Made by a program: the position numbers and the translations under genes. A stretch of 64,000 nucleotides of DNA from Latrodectus hesperus. Its lineage: Eukaryota; Arthropoda; Arachnida; Araneae; Theridiidae. Under the pieces are notes generated by a model. That model was not told the origin of the DNA. It did no database searches and saw only the letters and a list, made by a program, of their open reading frames with translations. Numbering within the stretch: the stretch's first letter is position 1; every line of letters begins with the position of its first letter. Positions 13,069 through 30,530 of this stretch are shown here, piece after piece. The stretch covers positions 65,413,571 through 65,477,570 of the forward strand of contig CM075854.1 in assembly GCA_037975125.1 (NCBI GenBank), read 5' to 3'.

Positions 13069-13689
13069 AAATGTTAAGCAAAGTTCTTCATAAATGTATT
13101 TCCTACCTACATATTTTAATTGAGAAACCCTATGAATGCCTATCGAATTTCAAAATATTTACTGATTTATATTTCATTTTTATTTATATTTTTATTAGCA
13201 TATGTATTTGTATGTACATCGTTTTCGTATTCATATTTATTCATTTGCATAACACTCGGTTATAAAATGAATTATTTTTAATTGTCTGGGATGCATCATG
13301 AAAAACTCCTAGAGACAATGCCTTATAATTTCTTAACAGAGATTGACACCTGCGCTAAGAGTTCTCGATTCCAAACTCGAAAATTTATCATCTAAAGACT
13401 TTATCAGCATTAAGATTTTCTGTAGCATTATAATTGAGTCCGTTATTTCTTTTTCTGATACTAAGAAAGTAACAAATTTACACACAACATAATAAAATAA
13501 CACACTATTATAATAACACAACATACAATACAACTATTGCAATATAATACACTGTTAATAAAACATCAATATTAAATCATTATTAAATAATAAATTATAC
13601 ATATTGGTGTTACTTGAAATAGAACAATCATGTATTTGTTCATTTCTAGGCATATATAGTCAACTCCAGTGCCAGAAAGTTTGATCTCT
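13069..13689. other. AT-rich non-coding stretch
   Basis: No supportable feature; short frames here have no recognisable content. Confidence 0.5.
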
Positions 13690-14450
13690 TAAGTAATATT
13701 ATTACTCACAGTCGTGAAGTAATGCTACATCATGATGTGGAATATACTCGACAATGTTTAAAGGAAACCTGGTAGCAATTCACAGCATGAATACTGAAGT
13801 AATCCAAAAAATCACTAGGGACTCGAAGTAGTGCAGGTCATTTTTTGAGCTGCACGTGGTAAGATATTCTAGATATATTTAAAGATTTTCTTGCTTGAAA
13901 ATCTTTTTGGATGGATAATGGACAAAAATCAGATGATTAATCACATATGTCGCTATTCAGAAATAATTTTCAACGTTTCGGGTGTTGGATTGACATGCTA
14001 AAGCTTTTTTAATTGTATTGGAATTCACAATGAATATCAATGAATGTATGTAATCAGACAGAATGATATGTCTCTAAGTGTATCTAGAATCCCATATCAC
14101 GTCAACCGTATATGAGCCATACTATACCAGAAACTCCAACAGTTTGAATAAGTCTCCTATTGACATATAGGATCTATATGTATTCTTTAAATTTTTCCAG
14201 ACTCTCATACGTCCATCCACTCTGTACATACTATAATGAAGCATTTTTGACTAGGCAACATGTTTTATGTCATCGATAGTCTAGTAATGGGTATACGGCT
14301 GCAAGCAAAGCGTAAAACTTTGTACCGTGCAGTCAAAAAGGAATACATGAAGGCTTGTGCCTAAGAAAGTCGATATTAACAATGATCTGCTGAATATTTT
14401 GCACACTAAAATTTGTTGATCTCCAGTACTGAAAACTGCAGAGATTTGAA
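13690..14450 (-). pseudogene. Tc1-like transposase catalytic domain, decayed
   Basis: On the minus strand, in changing frames, I read LTARYKVLRFACSR (about 14325-14285), then TIDDIKHVA and YRVDGRMRVWKN (about 14280-14190). This is the strand around the first catalytic Asp and the RxDGRxRVW signature of a Tc1 subfamily. A segment MAHIRLT...ILSDYIH (about 14120-14040) follows, and near 13790-13700 a piece CCELLPGFL matching the family's C-terminal region. Stops are frequent, so the copy is dead. No N-terminal DNA-binding domain or terminal repeats could be fixed. This is a different Tc1 subfamily from the copies at 7.9-8.8 kb and 41.5 kb. Confidence 0.7.
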
Positions 14451-14807
14451 AAAAGTATTTATTCAAGTCTATCTCGGTTAAGATTTTTTGCCCTGATCTT
14501 GTTCTTTCAAGGTCTTGTTCTCATCACAAAACTGTCTGAGGTTTTATGTTTTACCAGATAGTCAAAATTCATGGTATGCTCATGAACTCGTCATGAGTGA
14601 AATTCGAAATTACGTTGCTAACTCAAAAATACTGTGTCGTATTTCTCATGATCTTAATTCATATTCATTAAAATCTTAATAACCTGACTTTGCAGCAACA
14701 ATAAACGATCTAAAAGCTTAACCAAACTGTTTACATCATCATATCGTTGATTAGTTTCATAACTCCATTCTTTGCAACTACTCAATAAATTTTCCGGCAC
14801 TTTCATT

Positions 14808-16999
<2,192 letters not shown>

Positions 17000-17073
<74 letters not shown>
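17000..17073. repeat. (TA)n microsatellite
   Basis: About 74 bases of TA. Confidence 0.97.
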
Positions 17074-17076
<3 letters not shown>

Positions 17077-19430
17077 ATTAATTAAATTATTTTTATGTGA
17101 GTAACATTATTAAAGCAAACGTATATTCCAAAGTCTTCAAGTAATTTAACCATATTATGCATGTATTTTATCAAACTTTTAAAAGTATTTATTTATAAAG
17201 AAGATAAGTATGTATTTTTTATTTGATGGTAATCCTATTTTATCTGCTTAGAACGTATACGACTTATGAAAATAAAAAATTGGCTTTTCAAAAATGTTTT
17301 ACTAAAATTATTAAATAGTAAAAAGAATTTTTATACATAATAAATTTTTAACTCTTTTTAGATACACAACCATTCACATATTTTATAATTTGGGAAGCTT
17401 CAAAAAGTGATAAAAAGTTTTAAATTTCATATATAAGAGCTTCCTAAACAAACCATTAAAACTCATTATCGTGATAAAACACCAACGTTTAATATTTTAA
17501 TTAATTTTGAAGAAAGTTGTATAAATGAAACAAATCATATTATTTTTAATTCATTTTCAATTAAATATTTTTCTTAAAACAGTTAATTTTATTATTTTAC
17601 ATCATATATGCATGCAATAAATTTTTAATTTAGAAAAGCTCAAATCTTTTCAAGTAATTACATTTCACAATCGCTTAAAAATAAAAAAATGTAACTAATT
17701 GATTTACCAACAGGAAGTTATTGATTAAATGGCATTCAAATATTAAGTGATATCTTTTTCGATTTCCGTTACAAAACTATTAAAATGCTTGAAAATCCAT
17801 TTATTTTAGAAGGATTATTTTCTGTTTTTATTAACAAAATTATTTATTAGAAAATTTAAACATTTGATATTTTTCAATTGAAATCATTTTAAAATACATT
17901 TATTCTATGATAAATAAAGTAAATTTTTTTAGTTTCAAGAAGTTAAATTGAAATTCAATAATCTAAAATCATATAAATTAAAACATATCTACTTAATAAA
18001 ATTTGCCATTTTTAAAACACCAAAAAACGTTTCTTTGAAAATAAGTAGGCTTTCACGAATTTAATTTTTATTGATAGAATTATAAAAAAACCACTATATT
18101 ATTTTTTTTCAATCAAATAAGATGAACAAAGCTTTCTTCAATTAAAAATATCCATAGTCGGTAAAGTTTTATTTGTTCTAGATAAAAAAACATCAAATTT
18201 CAAATAATTTTTAGTTTAATGTTTACCTGAGAAAAAAGTTCAAATCAGAAAATATCCATTTATGAGGGAAAAAATTAATTTTTTACATATTGATACCTAT
18301 GTTTAGAACTGACATGATATAAATTAGGAAGTTCATGTCTCACTAAAAAAATATGCATCCGGTACAAGGGAAATTAACTGAGATGAGAAATCTTTTTTTA
18401 ACTGATGCTTCACCTTTATACTTCTTTCTTCAACACATTCTGCATATTGCTTAAGATACAAAAATTGAACTTAGACTTTAATATCGCTGTTTGAGCAATT
18501 ATAAAATACAATGAAGAAATTACAGACCAATAACACTTATATTTTGTATTCAAATACCATGCCTAATGATGAAACATCACTATCCGAAAGTGAATGGTTA
18601 CAGGTTTGTATCCAGCTATTCAGCTATTTTTGAATAACGGGAGAAGGATTTTCTGCTTCATTTTTCTGAGTATGCTAGAGGCTTGAGTATTTTCCAAGTT
18701 TGATTCCTTGCAATAGTTTAACGTGGAAATTTTCCTCGTAAGTATATAGTGTGGATGTTCTAATGCCCCAACAACAGCATTCAACAGTTGTTCAGGTTTT
18801 TAAACATCTTCGTATTTCACATCAGCTAAAGGTTCAGCTTCATATCTCACATGAGTTTAATCATATTTTTATTAACGTTACAAATAAAAAAAGAATTAAA
18901 CTAGAACATGTAGGTATTTATTTGTATAAAACATCAGTAACTGCTACACATTTATAGATGAGTTAAATGTTTTAAATAAAAACGCCACAGTACCCATCAT
19001 AATTATTATATACATGATATACAAATATTATTAGAAATACATTTAAAAACCAGCTAATAATATTGTTTATTAAATTTACCTAATCTTTACTAATCTAATC
19101 TTTGGTACCACTCTTTTGGCTCGAAAAATAGCTGATAAATATAGTTGAATAGGTGATATAGAGAAATAGCTGATAAAAAATAGCTGATTGTTTTAGTTAT
19201 TAAATTTATATTCACTATTAATTTTTTCTCTCTCTCTGTCTCTCTCTTCCCTCTCTCAACGATACTATTTATCATTTTAGTAACTATACAAAATTAAATT
19301 AATAAAATTTTTTAAAAAATTTAATGTTGGTGTAAGCAAGCCATTAGTTGTAAGATTAAACGGAGATTGCGCGTACAAATAATGCAACTATTAATTTAAA
19401 ATTCTATTAATTAATGAAATTTTTAAAACT
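17074..19430. other. AT-rich non-coding stretch with a short pyrimidine tract
   Basis: No gene seen. A TC-rich simple repeat lies at about 19221-19258. Confidence 0.55.
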
Positions 19431-19537
19431 ATTAATCGTTCTTGCCGATTTAAACTAACCATAAAGTGGGTGCTTTGTCTTGTTTTTTTCATTTTGCTTT
19501 TTCTTCGGTTTTATTGTCAACGTGTTAATGGCTTGAA

Positions 19538-19760
19538 CCAATAGAACATATTGGCTTCTCAAACCGATGTTATGGTCTTTATATAAGAAATCATTTTATT
19601 AACAAAATGAACTGTGACAATATTAGCAGATATTTAATGGTGAATTCCGCCTTGTTTGCTACCACTCGAAGAATGAGGCTGGAAGTCAAGCAGTAAATTC
19701 GTCGGCAAGTAGGATTTACGACGCCGTCTCAATACAACGTCGTAATTAATTATATGTGGC
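19538..19760 (+). promoter_or_regulatory. Possible RNA polymerase II promoter and transcript start
   Basis: A CCAAT box (19538-19542) is followed about 40 bases later by TATATAAG (19580-19587). An inverted CCAAT (ATTGG) lies between them. Downstream, 19640-19760 is richer in G, C and CpG than its surroundings (CGTCGG, ACGACGCCGTC, ACGTCG). This is the arrangement of an animal promoter with a first exon. No coding frame starts convincingly, so it could equally be part of an unrecognised LTR. The evidence is positional and compositional only. Confidence 0.3.
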
Positions 19761-20927
19761 GTATATGAAATGTTATCTGACATCAAGGATTAAACTAATG
19801 TGTGAGAATTGTAATAAAATGGCGTAATTATATGATCTCAATTGGAATGAAAGTAACAACCTCTTTATGTTTAACAAAATTGACACAAAATATCATTTAA
19901 ATAATAAAATCATTGTATGAATAATGATTGATAACTATATATGAAATCTTAATTTTTAAATTTTAAAAATCTTTTTTTCATGTCTTTTTATGCATTATTA
20001 TACAAAGTGTTAATCGTACAAATCACTCTAGTCTTCCTTATTCTACACAGAATGTGAGAATAAAGACTATTTAAACAATTTTGGATCTAATTAACTAAAA
20101 TAAAAAATGTAAGTTTTAATAGAATATCATTTTAAGGAAAAATTGACGTAGATAATCTTATACGGTTTGTAAAATGTTCAGAATCTTTCTAATATTATTC
20201 AATGAACATGAGCATTAATATATAAATTTATAGTACATAAAAATTAATATATAAATTTATGTAAAAACGTTTTTTAATTTTCCAATGCATAAACTAAATT
20301 TAAATTTATTCGTGTACAATCTTTGCAACATAAATGAAAATTTAATCTGTAATATGTTAATTAATAATTTCTAGTTGAGGTAAATTAATTGAAAAGATAA
20401 AAAAATAGTTAAAAATTTAAACTTCCTATTCACAAAAAGTTATTTGTAAAAACTCAACCCATTTTAGTCATAGAGCAACAATTATTTGAACTGGAGTACA
20501 GTTTGAAATAGGTTTTACGTATTATATAATGATCATATGTACAATTATAACTTCTACATAATATAAATGACAAGAACTTATAAATCTAATTTCACTCATT
20601 TAATTTCATGCCAAATGGGCCATTTAATTTAATTTCTCTGAATAATATTTATATGGATTGGAAAGCAACTTTGAAATTTCATACACCGCACTCACGAAAC
20701 ACAAATCTACTGTTACCAGATTTTGTATCATTTATATTCAGGCATTCATGCATCTTTTTAACTCTTTGTTAATTTCCAGAGTTTAACCGAAAATTTAATA
20801 AATGTGAATGCTCATAGATAAATATGAAACAACAAGCATTCATTACAAAACCATAATTTCAGATATGATTATTTCATAGATTATCTTTTTCTGGTTTTTA
20901 ATATGATGTTAACTTTAATAATTTCAA
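19761..20927. other. AT-rich non-coding stretch
   Basis: A direct repeat of ATTAATATATAAATTTAT near 20214-20263 is the only structure noted. Confidence 0.5.
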
Positions 20928-21012
20928 AGCAGAAGGCGAATTGTTTTTGACTTTTGAAATTTCAGGTAGAGTGACTGAAATTTCAAAAGTCAAAAACAAT
21001 TCTCCTTCTGCT
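20928..21012. repeat. 37-bp-arm hairpin (foldback)
   Basis: Arm 20928-20964 is the reverse complement of 20976-21012 with one mismatch in 37 positions, around an 11-base loop (GGTAGAGTGAC). The arms start AGCAGAAGG and are not low-complexity. Transcribed from either strand this would give a long, almost perfect stem. It could be a foldback element, a hairpin RNA precursor or a local inverted duplication. No duplication of flanking sequence was found. Confidence 0.93.
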
Positions 21013-21865
21013 GACTGCAACTAATAAAATCTTCTTAGAAGTAATTTTGTAAATTCAGCAACTTATTATTACATTTCTAGTAATATTTCTAACAATTCTA
21101 AGAATATCAACTTTTTTTACAATTGAATTTCCAATGCAAAATTTATTGATATGAAATTTATTAACCCATTAGCATGATTAATATAATGTCTTTTTTTATT
21201 GACATTGAATACATTAAAATTTTCAGTGCAATAAACAATGGCACTTAAGAATATATTAATCTTAAATTCTAAAATTTTAGTAAATTATATTATGTAATAT
21301 ATAAAAGCAAATTTATATTTTTATTAAAAATAACAATAAAAAAATTTTAGTAAGACTCTCTAATCTTTTAATGGATAAAATTTTATTCAAATATGTCTTC
21401 AAAAAGTCTTACGCAATTGTTTGATTCCCAAATTGACGGAAGGTACCAAATTTTCCGTTTTACAAAACTGCAATAATATTTCACACTCATTTTCTTTATT
21501 TATAAATTTTATTACACTTCTTTAAAAAGCATAAATATACATTAGAGCAATTTCTATAAGCATGAGATCATTTATAAAACAATGCAATTACATTTTTAAT
21601 TGCGTGCAAAAGCTTAAGTAAAAATAATTTATTTACATGATTTTTCAAACTGAAAAAATACTATGTTTTACTTATAATATTTTTTATTTCAATTTAAGAA
21701 TTTTGCGAATAATTAGAATAAATCTTGTTGAATATAATATTTGAACCATATAACAATGCTTCTTTTGAATCCGATTATATAACTTTGTATACTTTTAAAA
21801 GTTACTTAAAGTTGTAATTTCTTTTTTTTAACCCGAAATTTAAACGGCAGAATCTACGGGTTGGA
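21013..21865. other. AT-rich non-coding stretch
   Basis: No supportable feature. Confidence 0.5.
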
Positions 21866-21916
21866 TATAAAATTAATTAAATTAATAAATGAAAAGAAAA
21901 AAACACATTGACTTAC

Positions 21917-22100
21917 CGCAAAAACGGGAACTGAAGGACCACCTGTTAAACGCTGTTTAACAGCGTCGAAAAAATCCGGCAATAGAAGACGACGGAGAAC
22001 ACGGCCGTTCGGTGTGTGCCGACTGGCGTATCCGGCGCATGACAACCACCTGATAGGATGGAAGGGTTCATTCACGAAGGAGAGCAAACAGTAGGCAGGG
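21917..22100 (-). other. Candidate host-gene exon (probable 5' exon) ending in a GTAAGT donor
   Basis: On the minus strand a GC-rich segment ends in GCG|GTAAGT, a consensus 5' splice site (donor GT at plus positions 21915-21916). One frame is open across the segment (APAYCLLSFVNEPFHPIRW and onward to GGPSVPVFA). It has no ATG, and its upstream stop is the TGA just 5' of the GCCCCTGCC stretch. Two other frames start with ATG but stop within about 45 codons. That favours a 5' untranslated first exon over a coding exon, unless a coding exon lies upstream. The composition contrasts sharply with the AT-rich flanks. The product is unknown. It runs leftwards and no downstream exon could be identified in the window. 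Confidence 0.4.
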
Positions 22101-22400
22101 GCTCACTTTTTAAAAAGTAAAAAAAGAGAGAATAAAATAGCTGGATATTAAAAGCGCCCTGCCTACCTCTAATGAATATTTCACCAACTGATGACTTTGG
22201 GATGGCAGAGGAGATGAAAATTTTGTGTTTGGTAGTTGGTAAAATTCCATAATCTGTGTGTCAGCTGAGTTTTACCGTCGTCTTGGAAAACTTTTACCGA
22301 AAATAGCGCTGAACTTGTTCGCGCGCATTCTTCCGCCAATGTTTATTTATTTGAACGAGAAAGTTTTTATTTAAAAGCGCTGTTTAAAACAGATTGCTTA
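22101..22400 (-). promoter_or_regulatory. GC-richer island upstream of the candidate exon
   Basis: This segment has several CpG-containing stretches (TTACCGTCGTC, GTTCGCGCGCATTC) in otherwise AT-rich DNA. It abuts the candidate 5' exon on its minus-strand upstream side. A promoter is plausible; no clear TATA box was seen on the minus strand. It may instead be an unrecognised repeat. Confidence 0.3.
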
Positions 22401-24923
<2,523 letters not shown>

Positions 24924-24980
<57 letters not shown>

Positions 24981-25003
24981 ATATATATATATATATATAT
25001 ATA
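24924..25003. repeat. (TA)n microsatellite with one interruption
   Basis: TA array broken once by TGAT near 24977-24980. Confidence 0.95.
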
Positions 25004-25256
25004 ATATGAAAATATTAAATTAATTTTATTAGTGAATTTTGAGAATATTTTATATTTTACCGGTCATTAAGTAAAAATATCGAAAAACTTCTTCATTACA
25101 ACTATTCTTTTTTGCATTAAAATAAGCTTAAAACGAGAAATACATATTTCATATTTTACTTTCACTTTTAAATAAGTAAAATTTATCTTAAAATCGTCAA
25201 TTTTAATACTCATTTCCTTTTCCAAGAATTGATAACAAATTTTAATTAATTAATAT

Positions 25257-25342
25257 GAAATTATTTGATGAAATGATGGTCTCAAAATTCAATGACAGTG
25301 AAATTATTTGATGACATGACGATTTCGAAACTCAATGATAGT
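25257..25342. repeat. 43-bp tandem duplication
   Basis: 25257-25299 is repeated directly as 25300-25342 with several substitutions. Both units begin GAAATTATTTGATGA and end with CTCAAAATTCAATGACAGT or a close variant. Confidence 0.9.
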
Positions 25343-25692
25343 GACCTTAGAAGAACAAGTTAAGCATTTTCCATCCATTAATTCAGAATAATTCCATATC
25401 TTTTAGAGATTTTGTAGCATAGAAAGAAATAAAATACAATCCATGATCCAACATCTAGAGAACAACCCTATGTTACACAAATAAGCTCTTTGGCAAACCT
25501 GCAGTGATTTAATTTCTCGCAACAATGGGTAGATGAATTTCCGTAGGAAAAGCCATATTCTCGGTAGATCGTGCGCGTTGTTAAACCCGTCATATAACTC
25601 CTTTAGCCTTGATGAACACCATGCCAACTAACCATAATATTTCATAGAAAATATGCTTAAGAAAATTAAATCAAATATAATATTATCCTGCA

Positions 25693-27618
<1,926 letters not shown>

Positions 27619-27687
27619 TTTCCACTAGTGATTTTATTTCATTTATACAAAACAAATGTATAAATGAAATATAATCACTAGTGGAAA
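27619..27687. repeat. 31-bp-arm hairpin
   Basis: Arms at 27619-27649 and 27657-27687 are reverse complements with one mismatch and a 7-base loop. The outer ends read TTTCCACTAGTGATT. A foldback or a hairpin RNA are the main options. Confidence 0.92.
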
Positions 27688-28674
27688 AAAGTACTGCCTG
27701 CTACCGTTAGTCTTCTTATCGATGAGAGTTTAATATGATATTCCTTTTTTATTTCTGAAACTGTTTCATTATTTTATAAAAAAAAGATATTTGGCTTATG
27801 CTAAATTACATATAAATATAAAAAATTCAGATTGTAATTATATTAAATTTACATAGACTCCCTTCTGAAATTCGACAATATATGAAATGAAACTTTGCTT
27901 TGAATTCTAAACATATGTGCAATGGCACGTAATTTGAAATTCTCATCCATTTATGAGGTGAAAGCTCGTATATTATTCGCACAAATAGAGGTATACATTT
28001 TCAAAGGCCAGAATAGTTTTAGGTATACAATTCCAGAATATTACATTTGGAACCAGTAATTCAATGCATATTCTACTAAGGATTTCAAATTTAACTCTTC
28101 ACTACAATAATAACGATTACTGTTCGTGAATTGATTGTTATTAAATTACTGTATGTGGAAAACAAAAGACTACAAAACCAGAGAAAGGGAAATGTACATT
28201 GCTGTCAGTTAATATTGTTATATCAAATAGGCGACACATTACACACGGACAACTAACAATGCTAGAATTAGATGACATGATATGTAAATATCTAGCTTTT
28301 TATAAGGTATTCGCGTAAAATAGAGATCGGTAACAATATCTACAATGTGTTTGTGTTGAATGAATTGAATAACTATACAATTGAATCTAACAAGTACACA
28401 AGTATAAACATTTTCGCAAACAAAAATTGTATTTGAATGTTGCTAATTGGTATAAAGTCGTGGAAATGGCTGTTGTAAAAAGGAGAAATCCTTACCAGTA
28501 TGTTTCGGACTTTGAAAAAGGTTGAATTGTAACCTACTAAGTTGGAGTTTATCGCATATCAGTATTTTTATTCGTGTTAGTCGAGATCCTGACACAGTTT
28601 GTAGAATATATGGAATCAAAGAATTTAAGATATTCATACAGAACACCTAGCTGAATCTCAACAGTTCACTGTCA

Positions 28675-28678
28675 TTAA
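28675..28678 (+). repeat. TTAA target-site duplication, left
   Basis: TTAA directly abutting CCCCTTGCCAG. Confidence 0.9.
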
Positions 28679-28736
28679 CCCCTTGCCAGTGTCGCCCGAA
28701 TTCAGTTCAGGCTATTACTGCCTGCAGTATTTGTGG

Positions 28737-28757
28737 TGCCCGAACTGAGTTCGGGCA
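28737..28757. repeat. Palindrome in the piggyBac left end
   Basis: TGCCCGAACT-G-AGTTCGGGCA is a perfect palindrome with 10-base arms. Related half-sites occur at about 28692-28711 (GCCCGAATTCAGTTCAGGC) and 28788-28803 (GTCCGAGCTGAGTTCG). Spaced subterminal repeats are typical transposase-binding sites. Confidence 0.85.
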
Positions 28758-28875
28758 GAAGAAAAATTAACGTTTTTATTTTGTGAAGTCCGAGCTGAGT
28801 TCGTTTCTTCTTTAGGATACTTAATTCCCTATTTTCCTAATAAATGACACAAGTGGTCCTAGTTTTTTACCAATT

Positions 28876-29322
28876 CCAACTTTGGTTCTGAAGGTAGTCC
28901 ATGACTACAACAACACTATGGGAGGGGATGTTAAAGTCGATCAACATCTTACAGACTTCCCGGTTGCTAGAAAAGGAGGTAAAAATATTACTAGAAAATA
29001 TTTTTCCATCTCCTACACCAGGCATTATATAAATAACTCCTTTATTTTGCATACTTCAGCAGGAGGTGCAAAAAATATGAACTTCAGAAAATCAATTGTT
29101 GAACTAAATAAACCAAATGTTCAACTACCAGGACCAGGGTGTCCTAGTGTAAGCTTACTGCGCCTCACAGGTCGACACTTTCCAGAACACATCCCATCAG
29201 TGGGAGAAAAATCTACTCCAACCAAGCAGTGTTTTATATGCTGTCGTAAAACCGATGAACAAGGGAAGAGAATAAGGCATATGTGTGAGACAAGAGTTTA
29301 TTGTAAAAAGTGCAATATATAG
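28876..29322 (+). pseudogene. piggyBac transposase, C-terminal fragment
   Basis: The frame is open from about 28825 to the TAG at 29320-29322. The recognisable part begins KVVHDYNNTMGG, where a second-half DDD-transposase motif lies. It continues HLTDFPVARKGGK, NNSFILHTSAGG and LRLTGRHFPEHIP, and ends in the cysteine-rich domain CFICCRKTDEQGKR with later C-x2-C pairs. About 149 residues remain, where family members have around 550-600, and the last cysteines are cut off by the stop. There is no ATG at the start because the upstream catalytic half is deleted. The frame itself is intact, which suggests a fairly recent loss. Confidence 0.9.
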
Positions 29323-29669
29323 GCTTTTCAGCAATATCTTGTTTTGGGATATACCATACTGTAAAAGATTTGTAAAATTTATGTATTGAAAATCATATTG
29401 TTGTGTTTTTATATTATACTAGTTTATACTAGCTATATTTAGCTTCAAAATTTCGTTTAATTTGCTCAATATGAATCACATGTATGTGTAATCAATGTCT
29501 TATGTGTATGTAAAAATTATAAATACAATAGTTATTGTATTTTAAACTTTATTTTTGTAATAAAAGAGCATTTTCTAACTCTTATAATTATATAAAGAAT
29601 AAAATTAAACAGTCAAAAAATTTTCCCTTTTTGATCCATTTTTCTGAAATATATATCATAGTTAAGGGG

Positions 29670-29673
29670 TTAA
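29670..29673 (+). repeat. TTAA target-site duplication, right
   Basis: TTAA directly abutting TTAAGGGG on its right side. Confidence 0.9.
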
Positions 29674-30530
29674 CAATCAAGAAGAACGATATATTAGCTG
29701 TATGATTTTAATGGATGTTGCAACCACGTCTCTAGACTTGAGACAAGAAACAAAATCGTTTGTAAAATAGCAAGTATCTGCAAAGAAAAGTTCAAAGAAA
29801 TTTGTGGCAACATGTATTATCAATTCAGAGAACATGTTTTCGTTTAAACTTGATGCTATTTGACAAACAAGAACCCCTTCAATGATGATATCAATCTTGA
29901 AGAAAAATGAGCGTGATATCGGGTTTTCAGAAGAATTCCGGTTCCAACAACAGCATTATGAAGATCATGTCCATATATAATGGCATCATCATGAACACAC
30001 ATTACAAACATGGATTTGATACTGTCATGTTGACCAATTACATGGAGAGATGACATGGTGTGTGACATTGGATATATATCTTTTTTTACCTCTTGCTAAC
30101 TTATTAACCCTTTCAGTGTTGAAGTCATTTTTATACACTTTCTTCGAATTCAACTAAACGTTACAGCCATTACGTTACAACAGGCTAATGCATGACTACA
30201 TATTCTTAGTATTCAACGGTCTTTTTTTTATGTAGAAATATTTAGTAACAACCCTGCCCAGCACACGATCTCCAGATGTCTTTCCAATTAAAAAACGCTT
30301 AGTCAATAGCTGTTGAGTAACTAAATCATCATCATTGACAATCATTATGATTGATATAGTGTGGCACCGTGTTAAAACAGTTTCAAATGCAGTCTTAGCC
30401 CATATCATACGGTCTATTCTATCCAATTTCTGTTTAACTGAACACATAAACCTGTAAGTGTTCGTTATTGCTGACAAAATAAATGCTTCTAAATTTCTTG
30501 AATTTTACCATTTGTTATTTTCAATATAGT

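Larger units (their letters stand above)
28679..29669 (+). mobile_element. Internally deleted piggyBac element with TTAA target duplication
   Basis: The element begins CCCCTTGCCAGTGTCG and ends ...TTAAGGGG, with terminal CCCCTT inverted repeats. It is flanked by TTAA at 28675-28678 and 29670-29673, the diagnostic piggyBac target duplication. It is 991 bases long, while complete elements are usually about 2.5 kb or more. Subterminal repeats of CCGAACTGAGTTCGG type lie at the left end (see 28737-28757). Inside is the C-terminal part of a piggyBac transposase. It probably moved, if at all, with transposase supplied elsewhere. Confidence 0.92.
28467..30475 (+). pseudogene. Tc1-like transposase pseudogene split by piggyBac
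   Basis: This is the coding relic of the preceding element. The N-terminal helix-turn-helix domain is before the insertion. The remaining DNA-binding region and the catalytic core are after it, with RVKTVSNAVLAHIIRSI and SNFCLTEHINLV near 30360-30460 matching the C-terminus of the 41.5-kb copy. Stops occur from residue 20 onward, and the frame changes repeatedly. The catalytic Asp-Asp-Glu residues are not all recoverable. The minus-strand open frames at 29856-30068 and 30196-30477 are shadows of this relic. Confidence 0.75.
28204..30530 (+). mobile_element. Old Tc1-like transposon, interrupted by a piggyBac insertion
   Basis: Bases 28204-28466 align by eye with the 5' untranslated region of the better-preserved Tc1 element at 41518-42925. 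Shared landmarks include the GCGACACATTACACACG-type stretch, ATGATATGTAAAT and TCTACAATGTGT just upstream of the ORF. The transposase relic starts at ATG 28467 (MAVVKRRNPYQYVSDFEKG), is cut at 28675, and resumes after 29673 (MDVATTSLDLRQETKSFVK, then QVSAKKSSKKFVATC). EEFRFQQQHYEDHVHI follows near 29930, and a C-terminal part ends at about 30475. It is far more diverged than the copy at 41.5 kb. The outer ends are approximate because the terminal repeats have decayed. Confidence 0.78.

Noticed and set aside
14281..14466. Retropepsin-like or gypsy polyprotein fragment
   Set aside because: A vague resemblance was noticed at first, but neighbouring frames give clear Tc1 signatures (RVDGRMRVW, ILSDYIH) in the correct order.
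25403..25627. 74-codon minus-strand frame resembling an integrase zinc-binding region
   Set aside because: Spacing of His and Cys does not fit the HHCC pattern, and no flanking integrase or reverse-transcriptase motifs were found.
30196..30477. 93-codon minus-strand frame
   Set aside because: The plus strand aligns with the C-terminal coding region of the Tc1 family; the minus frame is its shadow.
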